From Paracoccus gahaiensis (GTDB lineage Bacteria; Pseudomonadota; Alphaproteobacteria; Rhodobacterales; Rhodobacteraceae): 64,000 nt of DNA. The translations under genes were made by a program, and so were the position numbers. This document shows positions 35,408 through 44,304 of this stretch, piece after piece; the first letter of the stretch is position 1; each line of letters opens with the position of its first letter. The notes beneath the pieces were generated by a model. That model saw nothing but the letters and a program-made list of their open reading frames with translations. It was not told the origin of the DNA and did no database searches. The stretch covers positions 124,001-188,000 of the forward strand of contig NZ_SUNI01000006.1 of assembly GCF_005048225.1 (NCBI RefSeq), read 5' to 3'.

Positions 35408-36365
35408 AGAGGTCGGCGAACTCCATCTTGACGTCCTCGCCATCCGATAGAAGCGTGGCATTGTCGGCGCCGATGATGCTGAGGCTGTCGGCCTCGGGAT
35501 AGCCCTCGGGCGCGGCCATGCCGGCGACCAGCGGGAAATAGCCCTGCGCGACCGACTGTTCCTGCGCGGCCTGGCCCAGCTGCCAGTCGACGAAGGCCTT
35601 CGCGGCATCGGGCACGTCGGTCCCGGCCAGGATCGCCACGGGCTGCGTCACCGCCGTCACGCCCTCGGAGGGAAAGACGAAATCGACGGGCGAGCCTTGC
35701 GCCTTGGCGTTCATCGCCATGTATTCGACCAGCACGCCATAGGCCTTTTCGCCGCGCGCGACGGCCTCCAGCACGGTGCCGTTGCCCTGGCCCGCGACGG
35801 CGCCGCCCTCGGCCAGCGTCTCGAAATACTCCCATCCGAACTCGGGCTGCTGGACCATCGTGCCCACATGGATCGCCGCCGCCCCGGAATACAGAGGCGA
35901 GGGCATGATCGTCTGCGCGGCGGCCTCGGGGGCGGCCAGATCGGCCCAGGAGGTCGGCGCCTCGACCATGGAGCTGTTATAGACGATGCCGGTGGTGATC
36001 AGCTTGGTGGGAAAGAACATCGCCTCCGCATCCAGCAGGGCCGGGTCGATCCCGTCCACGGGCGCCTCGGGATGCGCCATCAGGCGGTCGTCCTGCTTCA
36101 GCTGGGTCATGGCGACGGCATCGGCGATCAGCAGCACGTCGGCGGGGCTTTCGCCGGCGGCGAACTCGGCCTGCAGCTTGGCCATCACCTCGGTCGTGCC
36201 GGACCGGAACAGCTCGACCTCGATCTCGGGGTGGTCCTCGTTGAAGGCGGCGATGACCTCGGTCATCTGCTCCTGCGGCTGCGAGGTGTAGACGGTCAGG
36301 GTCTGCGCCAGAGCGGGCAGGGCAAGGCCGGTCAGGGCGGTGGACAGCATCAGGATGCGGGTCAT
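35397..36365 (-). CDS. Fe3+-type ABC transporter substrate-binding protein
   Basis: A 322-residue exported protein: signal peptide (MTRILMLSTALTGLALPALAQ), then TLTVYTSQPQEQMTEVIAAF, typical of family 1 ferric-binding-protein-like proteins. The family often uses tyrosines for iron, and a Tyr pair is possible in KAYGVLVEYMAM, but I cannot assign ligands safely; 2-aminoethylphosphonate or thiamine binding are alternatives. ATG 36365 is the natural start before the signal peptide. Confidence 0.88.
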   Translation of the reverse strand: MTRILMLSTALTGLALPALAQTLTVYTSQPQEQMTEVIAAFNEDHPEIEVELFRSGTTEVMAKLQAEFAAGESPADVLLIADAVAMTQLKQDDRLMAHPEAPVDGIDPALLDAEAMFFPTKLITTGIVYNSSMVEAPTSWADLAAPEAAAQTIMPSPLYSGAAAIHVGTMVQQPEFGWEYFETLAEGGAVAGQGNGTVLEAVARGEKAYGVLVEYMAMNAKAQGSPVDFVFPSEGVTAVTQPVAILAGTDVPDAAKAFVDWQLGQAAQEQSVAQGYFPLVAGMAAPEGYPEADSLSIIGADNATLLSDGEDVKMEFADLYGG

Positions 36366-36449
36366 GAAAGCCTCTCGGGGGTCGGGGACAAAGGGCACGC
36401 GCAGGGCGGCAGGGCGGCCGCTGCGGGGGTGTGGGAAAGAAGGTGGCGG

Positions 36450-37571
36450 TCAGGCATCGGCATCCGCCGTGGCGGCGACCGAGGGTTGGCGCAGGGGGGC
36501 GGCCTCGCCTTCGCGGGCGATGACCCAGCCCCCGGTGATGTCGATGCCGACCTCGTCCTGCGCGGGCAGCGGATGGTCCAGCGACAGGGTCAGCAGGTCC
36601 GTGCCGATGCCGCGCGGCAGGACATGGGTCAGATAGCGCCCGTTCTGGAAGCTTTGCGACAGGATCTGGGCGCGGACATGGCCCGGGCCCCGCGACAGGC
36701 GCAGATCCTCGCGGTGCAGGCACAGCCAGGCCGGGCCGGGGCCCGCCCGGCCCGGCACCTGAAGGCCCGGCACATTCCGGGCGGCGCCGTCCAGCGACAG
36801 GGTGCAGATCCCGTCCTGCCGCGCGGTCACCTCGACGGGCAGGGTCGCGCCATGGCCCACGAAGCGCGCGACCATCGCGGTGGCGGGCTGGCGGTAGAGA
36901 TCCTCGGGAGTGCCCACCTGCTGGATGCGCCCGCCCTCCATCACCGCGATATGACTGGCGACCGCCATCGCCTCGTCCTGATCGTGGGTGACCAGGATGA
37001 AGGTCGTGCCGGTGGCGGCATGCAGGCGGCGGAACTCGGCCAGCATGCGGTGGCGCAGATGCGCGTCCAGATTGGCCAGGGGCTCGTCCAGCAGCAGCAG
37101 CGCCGGGCGCAGCACCAGCGACCGCGCCAGGGCGACGCGCTGGCGCTGGCCGCCCGACAGCTCGTGCGGGCGGCGATCGGCCAGGGGCTCCAGGCCCACC
37201 GCCTGCAGCATCTCGTCGACACGCTCGCGGCGCTCGGCCCGGGGCAGGCGGCGGGTCTTCAGCGCGAAATCGACATTGCCGCGCACGGTCATGTTGGGCC
37301 AGAGCGCATAGGACTGGAACACCATGCCCAAGTCGCGCGCCTCGGGCGGCACGAAGCTGTCGGTCGAGGCGATCAGCCGGTCGCCGAAACGCAGCTCTCC
37401 GGCGTCAGGCAGTTCCAGCCCGGCGATCAGGCGCAAGAGCGTGGTCTTGCCGCAGCCCGACGGACCCAGCAGCGCCAGGAAGGCGCCCTGCGGCAGGTCC
37501 AGATCGACATCGTGCAAGACCTGCTGGCCGCCGAACGACTTTCCGATCCCCTTGGCCTGGACGCGCGGCAT
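36450..37571 (-). CDS. Fe3+/polyamine-type ABC transporter ATP-binding protein
   Basis: A 373-residue ATPase with Walker A GPSGCGKTT, signature [14 protein letters not shown], Walker B LLLLDEPLANLD and switch VTHDQDEAM, plus a C-terminal TOBE-like region. It is first in the leftward operon ATPase, binding protein, permease. A 97-base gap separates it from the GntR gene upstream in the same direction. Confidence 0.92.
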   Translation of the reverse strand: MPRVQAKGIGKSFGGQQVLHDVDLDLPQGAFLALLGPSGCGKTTLLRLIAGLELPDAGELRFGDRLIASTDSFVPPEARDLGMVFQSYALWPNMTVRGNVDFALKTRRLPRAERRERVDEMLQAVGLEPLADRRPHELSGGQRQRVALARSLVLRPALLLLDEPLANLDAHLRHRMLAEFRRLHAATGTTFILVTHDQDEAMAVASHIAVMEGGRIQQVGTPEDLYRQPATAMVARFVGHGATLPVEVTARQDGICTLSLDGAARNVPGLQVPGRAGPGPAWLCLHREDLRLSRGPGHVRAQILSQSFQNGRYLTHVLPRGIGTDLLTLSLDHPLPAQDEVGIDITGGWVIAREGEAAPLRQPSVAATADADA

Positions 37572-37668
37572 CTGCCCTCTCTTTCAGGCGCCTGACTATC
37601 GCGGCGCCGTGACGGTTCATGGTCGATCCTGTGACAATGGTGTAACGAACCGAGCAGTCAGGGGCCAG

Positions 37669-38358
37669 TCACGCCCCGCGCCCGCCCGCGCCCGCCGCAT
37701 GTTCGCGCCGCGCGAAGGCGGTCATGACAACCCGCTCGGACCGGTCCAGATAATCCGCCAGCCGCGCGGCGGCGGCCTGCGGATCGCCCGCCTGCAGCAG
37801 ATCAATGATCGCGGCATTGTCCTGCAGGAAGGGCGCGTGCAGCTGTTCGGGATCGTCCAGCAGCCCGAAGGCCAGCCGCAGTTCCGCCATCGCCTGCGCG
37901 AAGAAGGCGGTCAGGCGGGGGCTGTCGGCCAAGGCCACGATGCCCGCGTGAAAGCGCATGTTGGCGCTGCCCACGCCGCGCCAATCGCCCGCCGCCTGCG
38001 CGGCCTGCGCCTGCGCCACCTCGGCACCCATGCGGGCGACGGCGGCATGGCGCGGCCAGGCCTGCGCCAGCGCCGGGATCTCGATCAGCCGGCGCAGGCG
38101 ATAGATGTCCAGCACCCCGGCCATCGAGGGCACCGCGACCGACACTCCGCGATGGGGCAGGTGGGTCAGCAGCCCCTCATGGACCAGCAGGCGGAACACC
38201 TCGCGCAGGGTATTGCGCGAGACGGACATCTCGGCCGCCAGCCGCGCCTCGGACAGCCGCTCTCCGGGGCGCAGGCGGCCGGTGATGATCCGGTCGCGCA
38301 GCCGGGCGGCGGTCTCGGGCGCGAGGCCCGCAGAGGCGTGGGTGACGGCGTCGGTCAT
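37669..38358 (-). CDS. GntR-family regulator (FCD type)
   Basis: A 229-residue regulator. The winged helix (RDRIITGRLRPGERLSEARLAAEMSVSRNTLREVFRLLVHEGLL) is followed by an all-helical FCD ligand domain with the metal/ligand residues expected in LRRLIEIPAL and NMRFHAGIVAL. It is divergent from the NRAMP-like gene and the pxp cassette, and a perfect 9-1-9 palindrome lies in the gap between them. It most likely represses that cassette and itself, and responds to a small organic acid. Confidence 0.9.
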   Translation of the reverse strand: MTDAVTHASAGLAPETAARLRDRIITGRLRPGERLSEARLAAEMSVSRNTLREVFRLLVHEGLLTHLPHRGVSVAVPSMAGVLDIYRLRRLIEIPALAQAWPRHAAVARMGAEVAQAQAAQAAGDWRGVGSANMRFHAGIVALADSPRLTAFFAQAMAELRLAFGLLDDPEQLHAPFLQDNAAIIDLLQAGDPQAAAARLADYLDRSERVVMTAFARREHAAGAGGRGA

Positions 38359-38458
38359 GGCGGTCCCGCTGGTTGCGGGGCGATCATGGCGGTCCCGTCC
38401 CCGCAAGGCAAGGCGGCAGGTTGCACAGGGATGCGGCAGATGGCCGGACGGTAAGCGC

Positions 38459-38477
38459 CTGATTGTTCAACAATCAG
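38459..38477. promoter_or_regulatory. Probable GntR operator palindrome
   Basis: CTGATTGTTCAACAATCAG: two perfect 9-base arms around one base. The core TTGTTCAACAA has the size and symmetry of FCD-type GntR operators. A GATAAT box 14 bases to its right (38491-38496) could be the -10 of the rightward promoter. Confidence 0.75.
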
Positions 38478-38567
38478 CCCCGCACTGTCAGATAATCCTT
38501 GACGGATCACGGGACCGTGCGCCAGCCTTCGGGAAACTTCCCCGATCCCCACCGATGAGGTCCAGCC

Positions 38568-39803
38568 ATGCCCACACCTTCCCCCGCCCCCTCGGTGGCG
38601 GCGGCCAGCCTTCGCGGAGGGTTGCTGGCGGCGATCTTCCTGATGGCCACCTCGGCCATCGGGCCGGGCTTCATCACCCAGACCGCCAGCTTCACCGCGC
38701 GGATGGGATCGGCCTTCGCCTTCGCGATCCTCGCCTCGATCCTGATCGACTTCGTGGTGCAGCTGAACATCTGGCGCATCACCGCGCTGACCGGACGGCG
38801 GGCCTCCGAGACGGCCAATGCCGCGATCCCCGGCGCAGGCTATCTGCTGACCGCGCTGGTGGTGATCGGCGGCCTGGCCTTCAATGTCGGCAACATCGCG
38901 GGCGGCGGGCTGGGGCTGAACGCGATGATCGGGCTGGATCCGAAGGTCGGCGGCGCGATCAGCGCGGCGCTGGCCATCGGCATCTTCCTGTCGCGGCAGG
39001 CCGGGCTGCTGCTGGACCGGATGATCATCGGGCTGGGGATCGTGATGATCCTGCTGGTGCTGTTCGTGGCGGTCCAGTCCAACCCGCCGGTGGGCGAGGC
39101 GCTGCGCCAGTCGGTCTGGCCCGACTTCATCGACTTCGCCGCGATCACCACCATCGTCGGCGGCACGGTCGGCGGCTACATCACCTATTCCGGCGCGCAC
39201 CGCCTGCTGGACAAGGGCCTGACCGGAGAGGCCAACCTGAAGGCCGTCACCCGCGCCGCCCTGACCGGGATCGCGGTCACGGGCGTCATGCGCTTCGTGC
39301 TGTTCCTGGCGATCCTGGGGGTCGTGGCATCCGGCGTGACGCTGGACCTGTCGAGCCAGGCCGCGAACCCGGCGGCACAGGCCTTCCAGGCGGCGGCGGG
39401 CGATTGGGGGATGCGCGTCTTCGGCGTGGTCCTGTGGGCGGCGGCGCTGACCTCGGTCATCGGGGCGGCCTATACCTCGGTCAGCTTCCTCGACGTGATG
39501 GGGGTGCGCAGCGATGCGGCCCGCAGCCGCGCGACGGTGGTCTTCATCGCCGTCTCGCTGGCGGTCTATCTGTCCTTGGGCACCGCGCCCGCCGCGATCC
39601 TGGTCTTCGTGGGCGGATTCAACGGGTTGATCCTGCCGATCGGACTGACGATCTTCACCTATATCGGCTATGCCCGGTCCGACCTGATGGGCGGGCACCG
39701 CTACAACCGGGGGCTGCTGGCGCTTGGCGCCATCGTCTGCGCGCTGACCTGGTACATGGGCGCGCGGTCGGTCAGCACCATCTTTGCCTTTCTGGGCATG
39801 TAA
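38568..39803 (+). CDS. NRAMP-like membrane carrier lacking the metal motif
   Basis: A 411-residue protein with about eleven membrane segments and the NRAMP fold start AIGPGFITQTASFTARMGSAF. In metal-carrying NRAMPs GPGF is followed seven residues later by DPGN; here those positions read TARM, so the metal-binding Asp and Asn are missing. It is followed by pxpA after 9 bases, as YcsG is linked to pxp genes in Bacillus. It probably carries the substrate of the downstream lactamase cassette, perhaps 5-oxoproline, and not a metal. The substrate call is inference. Confidence 0.85.
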   Translation: MPTPSPAPSVAAASLRGGLLAAIFLMATSAIGPGFITQTASFTARMGSAFAFAILASILIDFVVQLNIWRITALTGRRASETANAAIPGAGYLLTALVVIGGLAFNVGNIAGGGLGLNAMIGLDPKVGGAISAALAIGIFLSRQAGLLLDRMIIGLGIVMILLVLFVAVQSNPPVGEALRQSVWPDFIDFAAITTIVGGTVGGYITYSGAHRLLDKGLTGEANLKAVTRAALTGIAVTGVMRFVLFLAILGVVASGVTLDLSSQAANPAAQAFQAAAGDWGMRVFGVVLWAAALTSVIGAAYTSVSFLDVMGVRSDAARSRATVVFIAVSLAVYLSLGTAPAAILVFVGGFNGLILPIGLTIFTYIGYARSDLMGGHRYNRGLLALGAIVCALTWYMGARSVSTIFAFLGM

Positions 39804-39812
39804 GGAGGCCGC

Positions 39813-40571
39813 ATGCAGATCGACCTGAACAGCGACCTGGGCGAGGGCTATGGCGCCTGGACCCTGGGCGACGACGCCGCGATGCTGGACATCGTCAGTT
39901 CCGCCAACGTCGCCTGCGGCTTTCACGCGGGCGATCCGCGCGGGCTGCTGGAGACGCTGCGGCAAGCTGCGGCACGCGGCGTCGCGGTGGGGGCGCATGT
40001 CAGCTATCCCGACCGCGTGGGCTTTGGGCGGCGCGCGATGGACGCGACCTCGGACGAGCTGACGGCGGACGTGATCTATCAGATCGGCGCGCTGCAGGGC
40101 CTGGCCCGGGCGGCGGGCACGCGGGTCACCTATGTGAAGCCGCATGGCGCGCTCTACAACACCATCGCCGATGATGCGCGCCAGGCGGATGCGGTGATCG
40201 CGGGCGTGCTGGCCGCCGATCCCGCGCTGGTCCTGATGGGGCTGGCGGGCGCCCCGGTGCTGGAGCGCGCCCGTGCGGCGGGCCTGCGCGTGGTGGCCGA
40301 GGCCTTCGCCGACCGCGCCTATACGGCGGCGGGGGCGCTGGTGTCGCGCCGCCAGCCGGGCGCGGTGCTGCATGATCCCGAGATAGTGGCCGCGCGCATG
40401 GTCCGGCTGGCCACCGAGGGCGTGATCGAGGCAGAAGACGGCAGCACCCTGACCTTGCGGGTCGACAGCCTCTGCGTGCATGGCGACAGCCCCGGCGCGG
40501 TGGCGATGGCCGCCGCCGTGCGCGCGGCGCTGAGCGATCGCGGCGTCACCGTCGCGGCCTTCGCGCCGTGA
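39813..40571 (+). CDS. pxpA: 5-oxoprolinase subunit PxpA (LamB/YcsF family)
   Basis: A 252-residue protein of the normal length. The start [42 protein letters not shown] carries the family signature; [10 protein letters not shown] is the second. PxpA works with PxpB and PxpC in the ATP-dependent opening of 5-oxoproline to glutamate. Its TGA overlaps the ATG of the next gene. ATG 39813 follows AAGGAGG. Confidence 0.94.
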   Translation: MQIDLNSDLGEGYGAWTLGDDAAMLDIVSSANVACGFHAGDPRGLLETLRQAAARGVAVGAHVSYPDRVGFGRRAMDATSDELTADVIYQIGALQGLARAAGTRVTYVKPHGALYNTIADDARQADAVIAGVLAADPALVLMGLAGAPVLERARAAGLRVVAEAFADRAYTAAGALVSRRQPGAVLHDPEIVAARMVRLATEGVIEAEDGSTLTLRVDSLCVHGDSPGAVAMAAAVRAALSDRGVTVAAFAP

Positions 40572-42124
40572 TGCGGGTCCTGCCCGTCGGGCCACGCTGC
40601 CTGCTGGTGGAACTGGCCGATCTGGAGGCGACGCTGGCGCTGTTCGACGCGCTGGCCGCTGACCCGCTGCCCGGCGTGACCGAGATCGTGCCCGCCGCCC
40701 GCACCCTGATGATCCGCACCGCGCCGGGCGTGGCCGCCGATGCGAGCCTTGCCCGTGCCATCCGCGCCCGCCAGCCCGCGCCGGGCACCGCCCCCGCCCC
40801 CCGCGCCACCGAGACGGTCGAGATCCCGGTGACCTATGACGGCGAGGATCTGGACGAGGTCGCGCGCCTGATGGGCCTCAGTACCCTCGAGGTGATCGCC
40901 GCCCATCGGGACGCGCTGTGGCAGGTGGCCTTCTGCGGCTTCGCGCCGGGCTTCGCCTACATGACCTGCGAGGATGCGCGCTTCGATCTGCCGCGCCGGT
41001 CCGCGCCGCGCACGCGGATCCCGGCGGGCTCGGTCGCGCTGGCGGGGCGGTTCTGCGGCATCTATCCGCAGGAAACCCCGGGCGGCTGGCAGCTGATCGG
41101 GCGGTCCGAGCTGCCGATGTTCGACCTGACCCGCGATCCCCCTGCGCTGCTGCGCCCCGGCGTGCGGGCGCGGTTCATCGAAGGCGGCGCCAAGGTCCAT
41201 CCGGCAGCTGTCGCCCCCAAGCGCCGCGCGCAGGGGCTGCGGGTGGTGCGGACCGCCTTTCCGATCCTGGTGCAGGATGCCGGGCGGATGGGGCAGACGG
41301 GGCAGGGGGTCAGCGCCTCGGGCGCGCTGGATCTGGGCGCGCTGCGCCGGGCCAACCGCGCCGTGGGCAACCCCCCCGGCGTCGCGGCGCTGGAGATCAC
41401 GCTTGGCCCCGTCACCCTGCGGGCCGAGGCGCCGCTGGTGCTGGCCCTGACGGGCGCGGCCCGGGCCGAGGTCGCGGGCCATCCCGTCGCGCCGGGGGCG
41501 GCCTTCGCGCTGGATGCAGGCGACGAGGTGCGGATCGCCGCCCCGACGAAGGGGATGCGCAGCTATCTGGCGCTGCGCGGCGGGTTCGACGTGGTGCCGG
41601 TGCTGGGCTCGGCCGCGACCGACACGCTGGCCCATATCGGCCCGCCCGCGCTGGTGGCGGGCGACGTGCTGGCCCCCGCCCATCGCCCCGCAGGCGCGGT
41701 GACCGATCCCGGCCCCGCGCCCGACCTGCCGGCGGCGGGCGATCTGGTCACGCTGCCCGTGGTGCTGGGCCCCCGCACCGACTGGTTCGCGCCCGAGATG
41801 GTCGACCGCTTTCTGGCGCAGGACTGGCAGGTCACCGCGCAATCCTCGCGCGTGGGCATCCGGCTGGCGGGCGATCCGATCACCCGCGACGGCGCCGAGC
41901 TGCCAAGCGAGGGCACCGCGACCGGCGCCATCCAGATCCCCCATTCCGGCCAGCCGGTGCTGTTTCTGGCCGATCATCCGCTGACCGGCGGTTATCCCGT
42001 CATCGCCACGCTGCATCCCGATGCGCTGGACCTGGCGGGCCAGCTGCCCCCCGGCGCGCGCCTGCGCTTTGTGGCCCGCGCCCCCTTTGCCCCCCTTGAG
42101 CCGGAGGACCCTCGTGTTCCTTGA
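40571..42124 (+). CDS. 5-oxoprolinase subunits B and C, fused (KipI-KipA)
   Basis: A 517-residue fusion. Residues 1 to about 210 are the KipI/PxpB (AHS1) domain, with [11 protein letters not shown] at 121-131 and [13 protein letters not shown]; from about 224 ([20 protein letters not shown]) to the end is KipA/PxpC (AHS2). Separate genes encode these in E. coli and B. subtilis. Both domains are relatives of the carboxyltransferase part of urea carboxylase. A GTG one codon earlier could also start it. The stop overlaps the biotin carboxylase gene by 11 bases. Confidence 0.93.
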   Translation: MRVLPVGPRCLLVELADLEATLALFDALAADPLPGVTEIVPAARTLMIRTAPGVAADASLARAIRARQPAPGTAPAPRATETVEIPVTYDGEDLDEVARLMGLSTLEVIAAHRDALWQVAFCGFAPGFAYMTCEDARFDLPRRSAPRTRIPAGSVALAGRFCGIYPQETPGGWQLIGRSELPMFDLTRDPPALLRPGVRARFIEGGAKVHPAAVAPKRRAQGLRVVRTAFPILVQDAGRMGQTGQGVSASGALDLGALRRANRAVGNPPGVAALEITLGPVTLRAEAPLVLALTGAARAEVAGHPVAPGAAFALDAGDEVRIAAPTKGMRSYLALRGGFDVVPVLGSAATDTLAHIGPPALVAGDVLAPAHRPAGAVTDPGPAPDLPAAGDLVTLPVVLGPRTDWFAPEMVDRFLAQDWQVTAQSSRVGIRLAGDPITRDGAELPSEGTATGAIQIPHSGQPVLFLADHPLTGGYPVIATLHPDALDLAGQLPPGARLRFVARAPFAPLEPEDPRVP

Positions 42125-43868
42125 CACCCCCCTGACGCCCATCCGCCGCCTCCTGATCGCCAATCGCGGCGAGATCGCCCTGCGCGTCATCCGCGCCTGC
42201 GCCGACGAGGGGATCGCCTCGATCGCCGTCTATGCCGATCCCGACCGCGACGCGCCCTTCGTGCGGCTGGCCGACGAGGCCTGGCCGCTGGAGGGCTCCC
42301 GCCCCTCCCAAACCTATCTGGATGCGGACAAGATCCTGGCCATCGCGGCCCGTGCGGGCGCGGATGCGATCCATCCGGGCTATGGGTTCCTGTCCGAGAA
42401 TGCCGGTTTCGCCCGCGCCGTGCAGCAGGCCGGACTGATCTGGATCGGCCCCGATCCGGGCGTGATCGACGCACTCGGCGACAAGATCCGCGCGCGCGAG
42501 ATCGCGCAGGCCGTGGGCGCCCCTCTGGTCGCGGGCAGTCCCGGCCCCATCGCCAGCGGCGCCGAGGCGCTGGCCTTCGCCCGCGACCACGGCCTGCCCC
42601 TGGCCATCAAGGCGGCCTTCGGCGGCGGCGGGCGGGGCATGAAGGTCGCGTGGGATCTGGACGAGGTCGAAGAGCTGTTCGACAGCGCCACCCGCGAGGC
42701 CGTGACCGCCTTCGGGCGCGGCGAATGCTATGTCGAACAGTTCCTCGACCGCCCCCGCCATATCGAGGCACAGATTCTGGGCGACCGCCACGGCACCGTC
42801 CGGGTGCTGGGCACCCGCGACTGCTCGCTGCAGCGCCGCAACCAGAAGCTGGTCGAAGAGGCCCCCGCCCCCTTCCTGACCGGTGACCAGCGCGCCCGCA
42901 TCCACGACAGCGCGCAGGCGATCTGCGCCCATGCCGGATATAGCGGCGCGGGAACGGTCGAATTCCTTTTGGCGTCAGACGGCAAGATCAGCTTCCTCGA
43001 AGTGAACACAAGGTTGCAGGTCGAACATCCGGTGACCGAGGAGACGACCGGCATCGACATCGTCCGCGCGATGATCCGCGTGGCGCAGGGCGCGCGGCTG
43101 GCCCCGGGCGACGTCCCCGAACCGCAGGGCCATGCGATCGAGTTCCGCATCAATGCCGAGGATCCGGGGCGGGGCTTCCTGCCCACGCCGGGGCCGATCA
43201 CCCTGTGGTCGCCTCCGGGCGGCATCGGCATCCGGCTGGACAGCGGGGTCGAGCAGGGCGGGCAGGTCGCGGGGCAGTTCGATTCGATGATGGCCAAGCT
43301 GATCGTGCATGGTCCCGACCGCGCCACCGCCCTCGCCCGGGCCCGCCGCGCGCTGCGCGAGTTCCGGATCGAGGGGGTGGCCTCGGTCCTGCCCTTCCAC
43401 CGCGCGGTGCTGGAGGCGCCCGAGTTCACCGAGGACTTCGCCGTCCACACCCGCTGGATCGAGACCGAGTTCGCCGACCGCCTTGCCGCCGCCACCGGGC
43501 CCGCGCCGCGCGTGACCCCCGCGCCCGAGACGCCGATGATCCGCTTCGCCATCGAGATCGACGGCAGGCGCCATGACATCGCGCTGCCGCCGGGCGTGCT
43601 GGCCTCTGCCGCGCCCCTCCCCGACGCCCCCGGCGCCCCCGAGGATGCGCCCGACCTGGTGACCGCCCCGGTCGCGGGCACCCTGTCGCTGTGGCAGGTC
43701 GAGGAGGGCGCCGAGGTCGTGCAGGGCCAGGTCCTGGCCATTGTCGAGGCCATGAAGATGGAAACCCGGATCGAGGCCCCCCATGACGGTCGCCTGACCC
43801 GTCTGGCGGCCGAGGGCGACACGGTGGCCCAGGGCGCGCCCCTGGCCCGGATCCGCAGCCCCGGTTGA
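42114..43868 (+). CDS. Biotin carboxylase fused to biotin carboxyl carrier domain
   Basis: A 584-residue protein. Residues about 10-455 form a biotin carboxylase ([20 protein letters not shown] grasp with [42 protein letters not shown]). The last 75 residues are a biotinyl domain with the AMKM motif, the biotin lysine near 548. The start is GTG 42114, with GGAGG at 42103. It carboxylates its own biotin with ATP and bicarbonate. Its carboxyl acceptor is unclear; the coupled PxpB-PxpC fusion is the best partner. No AccA/AccD-type transferase is near. Confidence 0.9.
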   Translation: MFLDTPLTPIRRLLIANRGEIALRVIRACADEGIASIAVYADPDRDAPFVRLADEAWPLEGSRPSQTYLDADKILAIAARAGADAIHPGYGFLSENAGFARAVQQAGLIWIGPDPGVIDALGDKIRAREIAQAVGAPLVAGSPGPIASGAEALAFARDHGLPLAIKAAFGGGGRGMKVAWDLDEVEELFDSATREAVTAFGRGECYVEQFLDRPRHIEAQILGDRHGTVRVLGTRDCSLQRRNQKLVEEAPAPFLTGDQRARIHDSAQAICAHAGYSGAGTVEFLLASDGKISFLEVNTRLQVEHPVTEETTGIDIVRAMIRVAQGARLAPGDVPEPQGHAIEFRINAEDPGRGFLPTPGPITLWSPPGGIGIRLDSGVEQGGQVAGQFDSMMAKLIVHGPDRATALARARRALREFRIEGVASVLPFHRAVLEAPEFTEDFAVHTRWIETEFADRLAAATGPAPRVTPAPETPMIRFAIEIDGRRHDIALPPGVLASAAPLPDAPGAPEDAPDLVTAPVAGTLSLWQVEEGAEVVQGQVLAIVEAMKMETRIEAPHDGRLTRLAAEGDTVAQGAPLARIRSPG

Positions 43869-43971
43869 CGCGCAGGGACTGGCGCCAAAAGGACAGGTTT
43901 TCCAGACTGTTCAGCCTTGTTCGCCGCCGCTAGATTGGTGGCGTAGAATGTAGGCTTTTCCCGAGGTTATC

Positions 43972-44196
43972 ATGATTCAGCGGACCGCCTGCGGAGGCGA
44001 GGATTCCTCTCCCGTCCTTGCCCGGGCCAGTTTCACCCGTGAGATGCTGCAGAATCTGATGGTCATCTTCGAGGCCGCCGCCGAAAACAACCCCATCATC
44101 ATCGAGATGACCGCCACCCGGGTCTGGGCGATCACGCCTGACGGAACCCGCCTGTCGATCGGCGTGACGACCCTTCCTCCGTCGATCCATGCCTGA
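43972..44196 (+). CDS. Small hypothetical protein, 74 aa
   Basis: A 74-residue soluble protein (MIQRTACGGEDSSPV ... SIHA) with one helix-like segment (TREMLQNLMVIFEAAAEN) and two short strands (IIIEMTATRVWAI). No family recognised. GAGG lies about 10 bases before the ATG and the upstream 60 bases are AT-richer than average, which supports a real gene. It stands alone between the biotin carboxylase and treZ. Confidence 0.5.
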   Translation: MIQRTACGGEDSSPVLARASFTREMLQNLMVIFEAAAENNPIIIEMTATRVWAITPDGTRLSIGVTTLPPSIHA

Positions 44197-44232
44197 CGGG
44201 CGCCCCGTCTGACTGCTTTTTGTCAGATCGGG

Positions 44233-44257
44233 GGAACGCCCCGGCCTCCCGCTCATT
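44233..44257 (+). promoter_or_regulatory. Candidate EcfG promoter of treZ-treY
   Basis: GGAAC at 44233-44237, 16 bases, CATT at 44254-44257, about 47 bases before treZ. The -10 part deviates by one base from CGTT, so this is weaker than the other sites. Confidence 0.45.
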
Positions 44258-44304
44258 AAGCAGCAGTGCCCCGGATCTGGGGCCGCAGCACATGGGGGCA
44301 TCGG

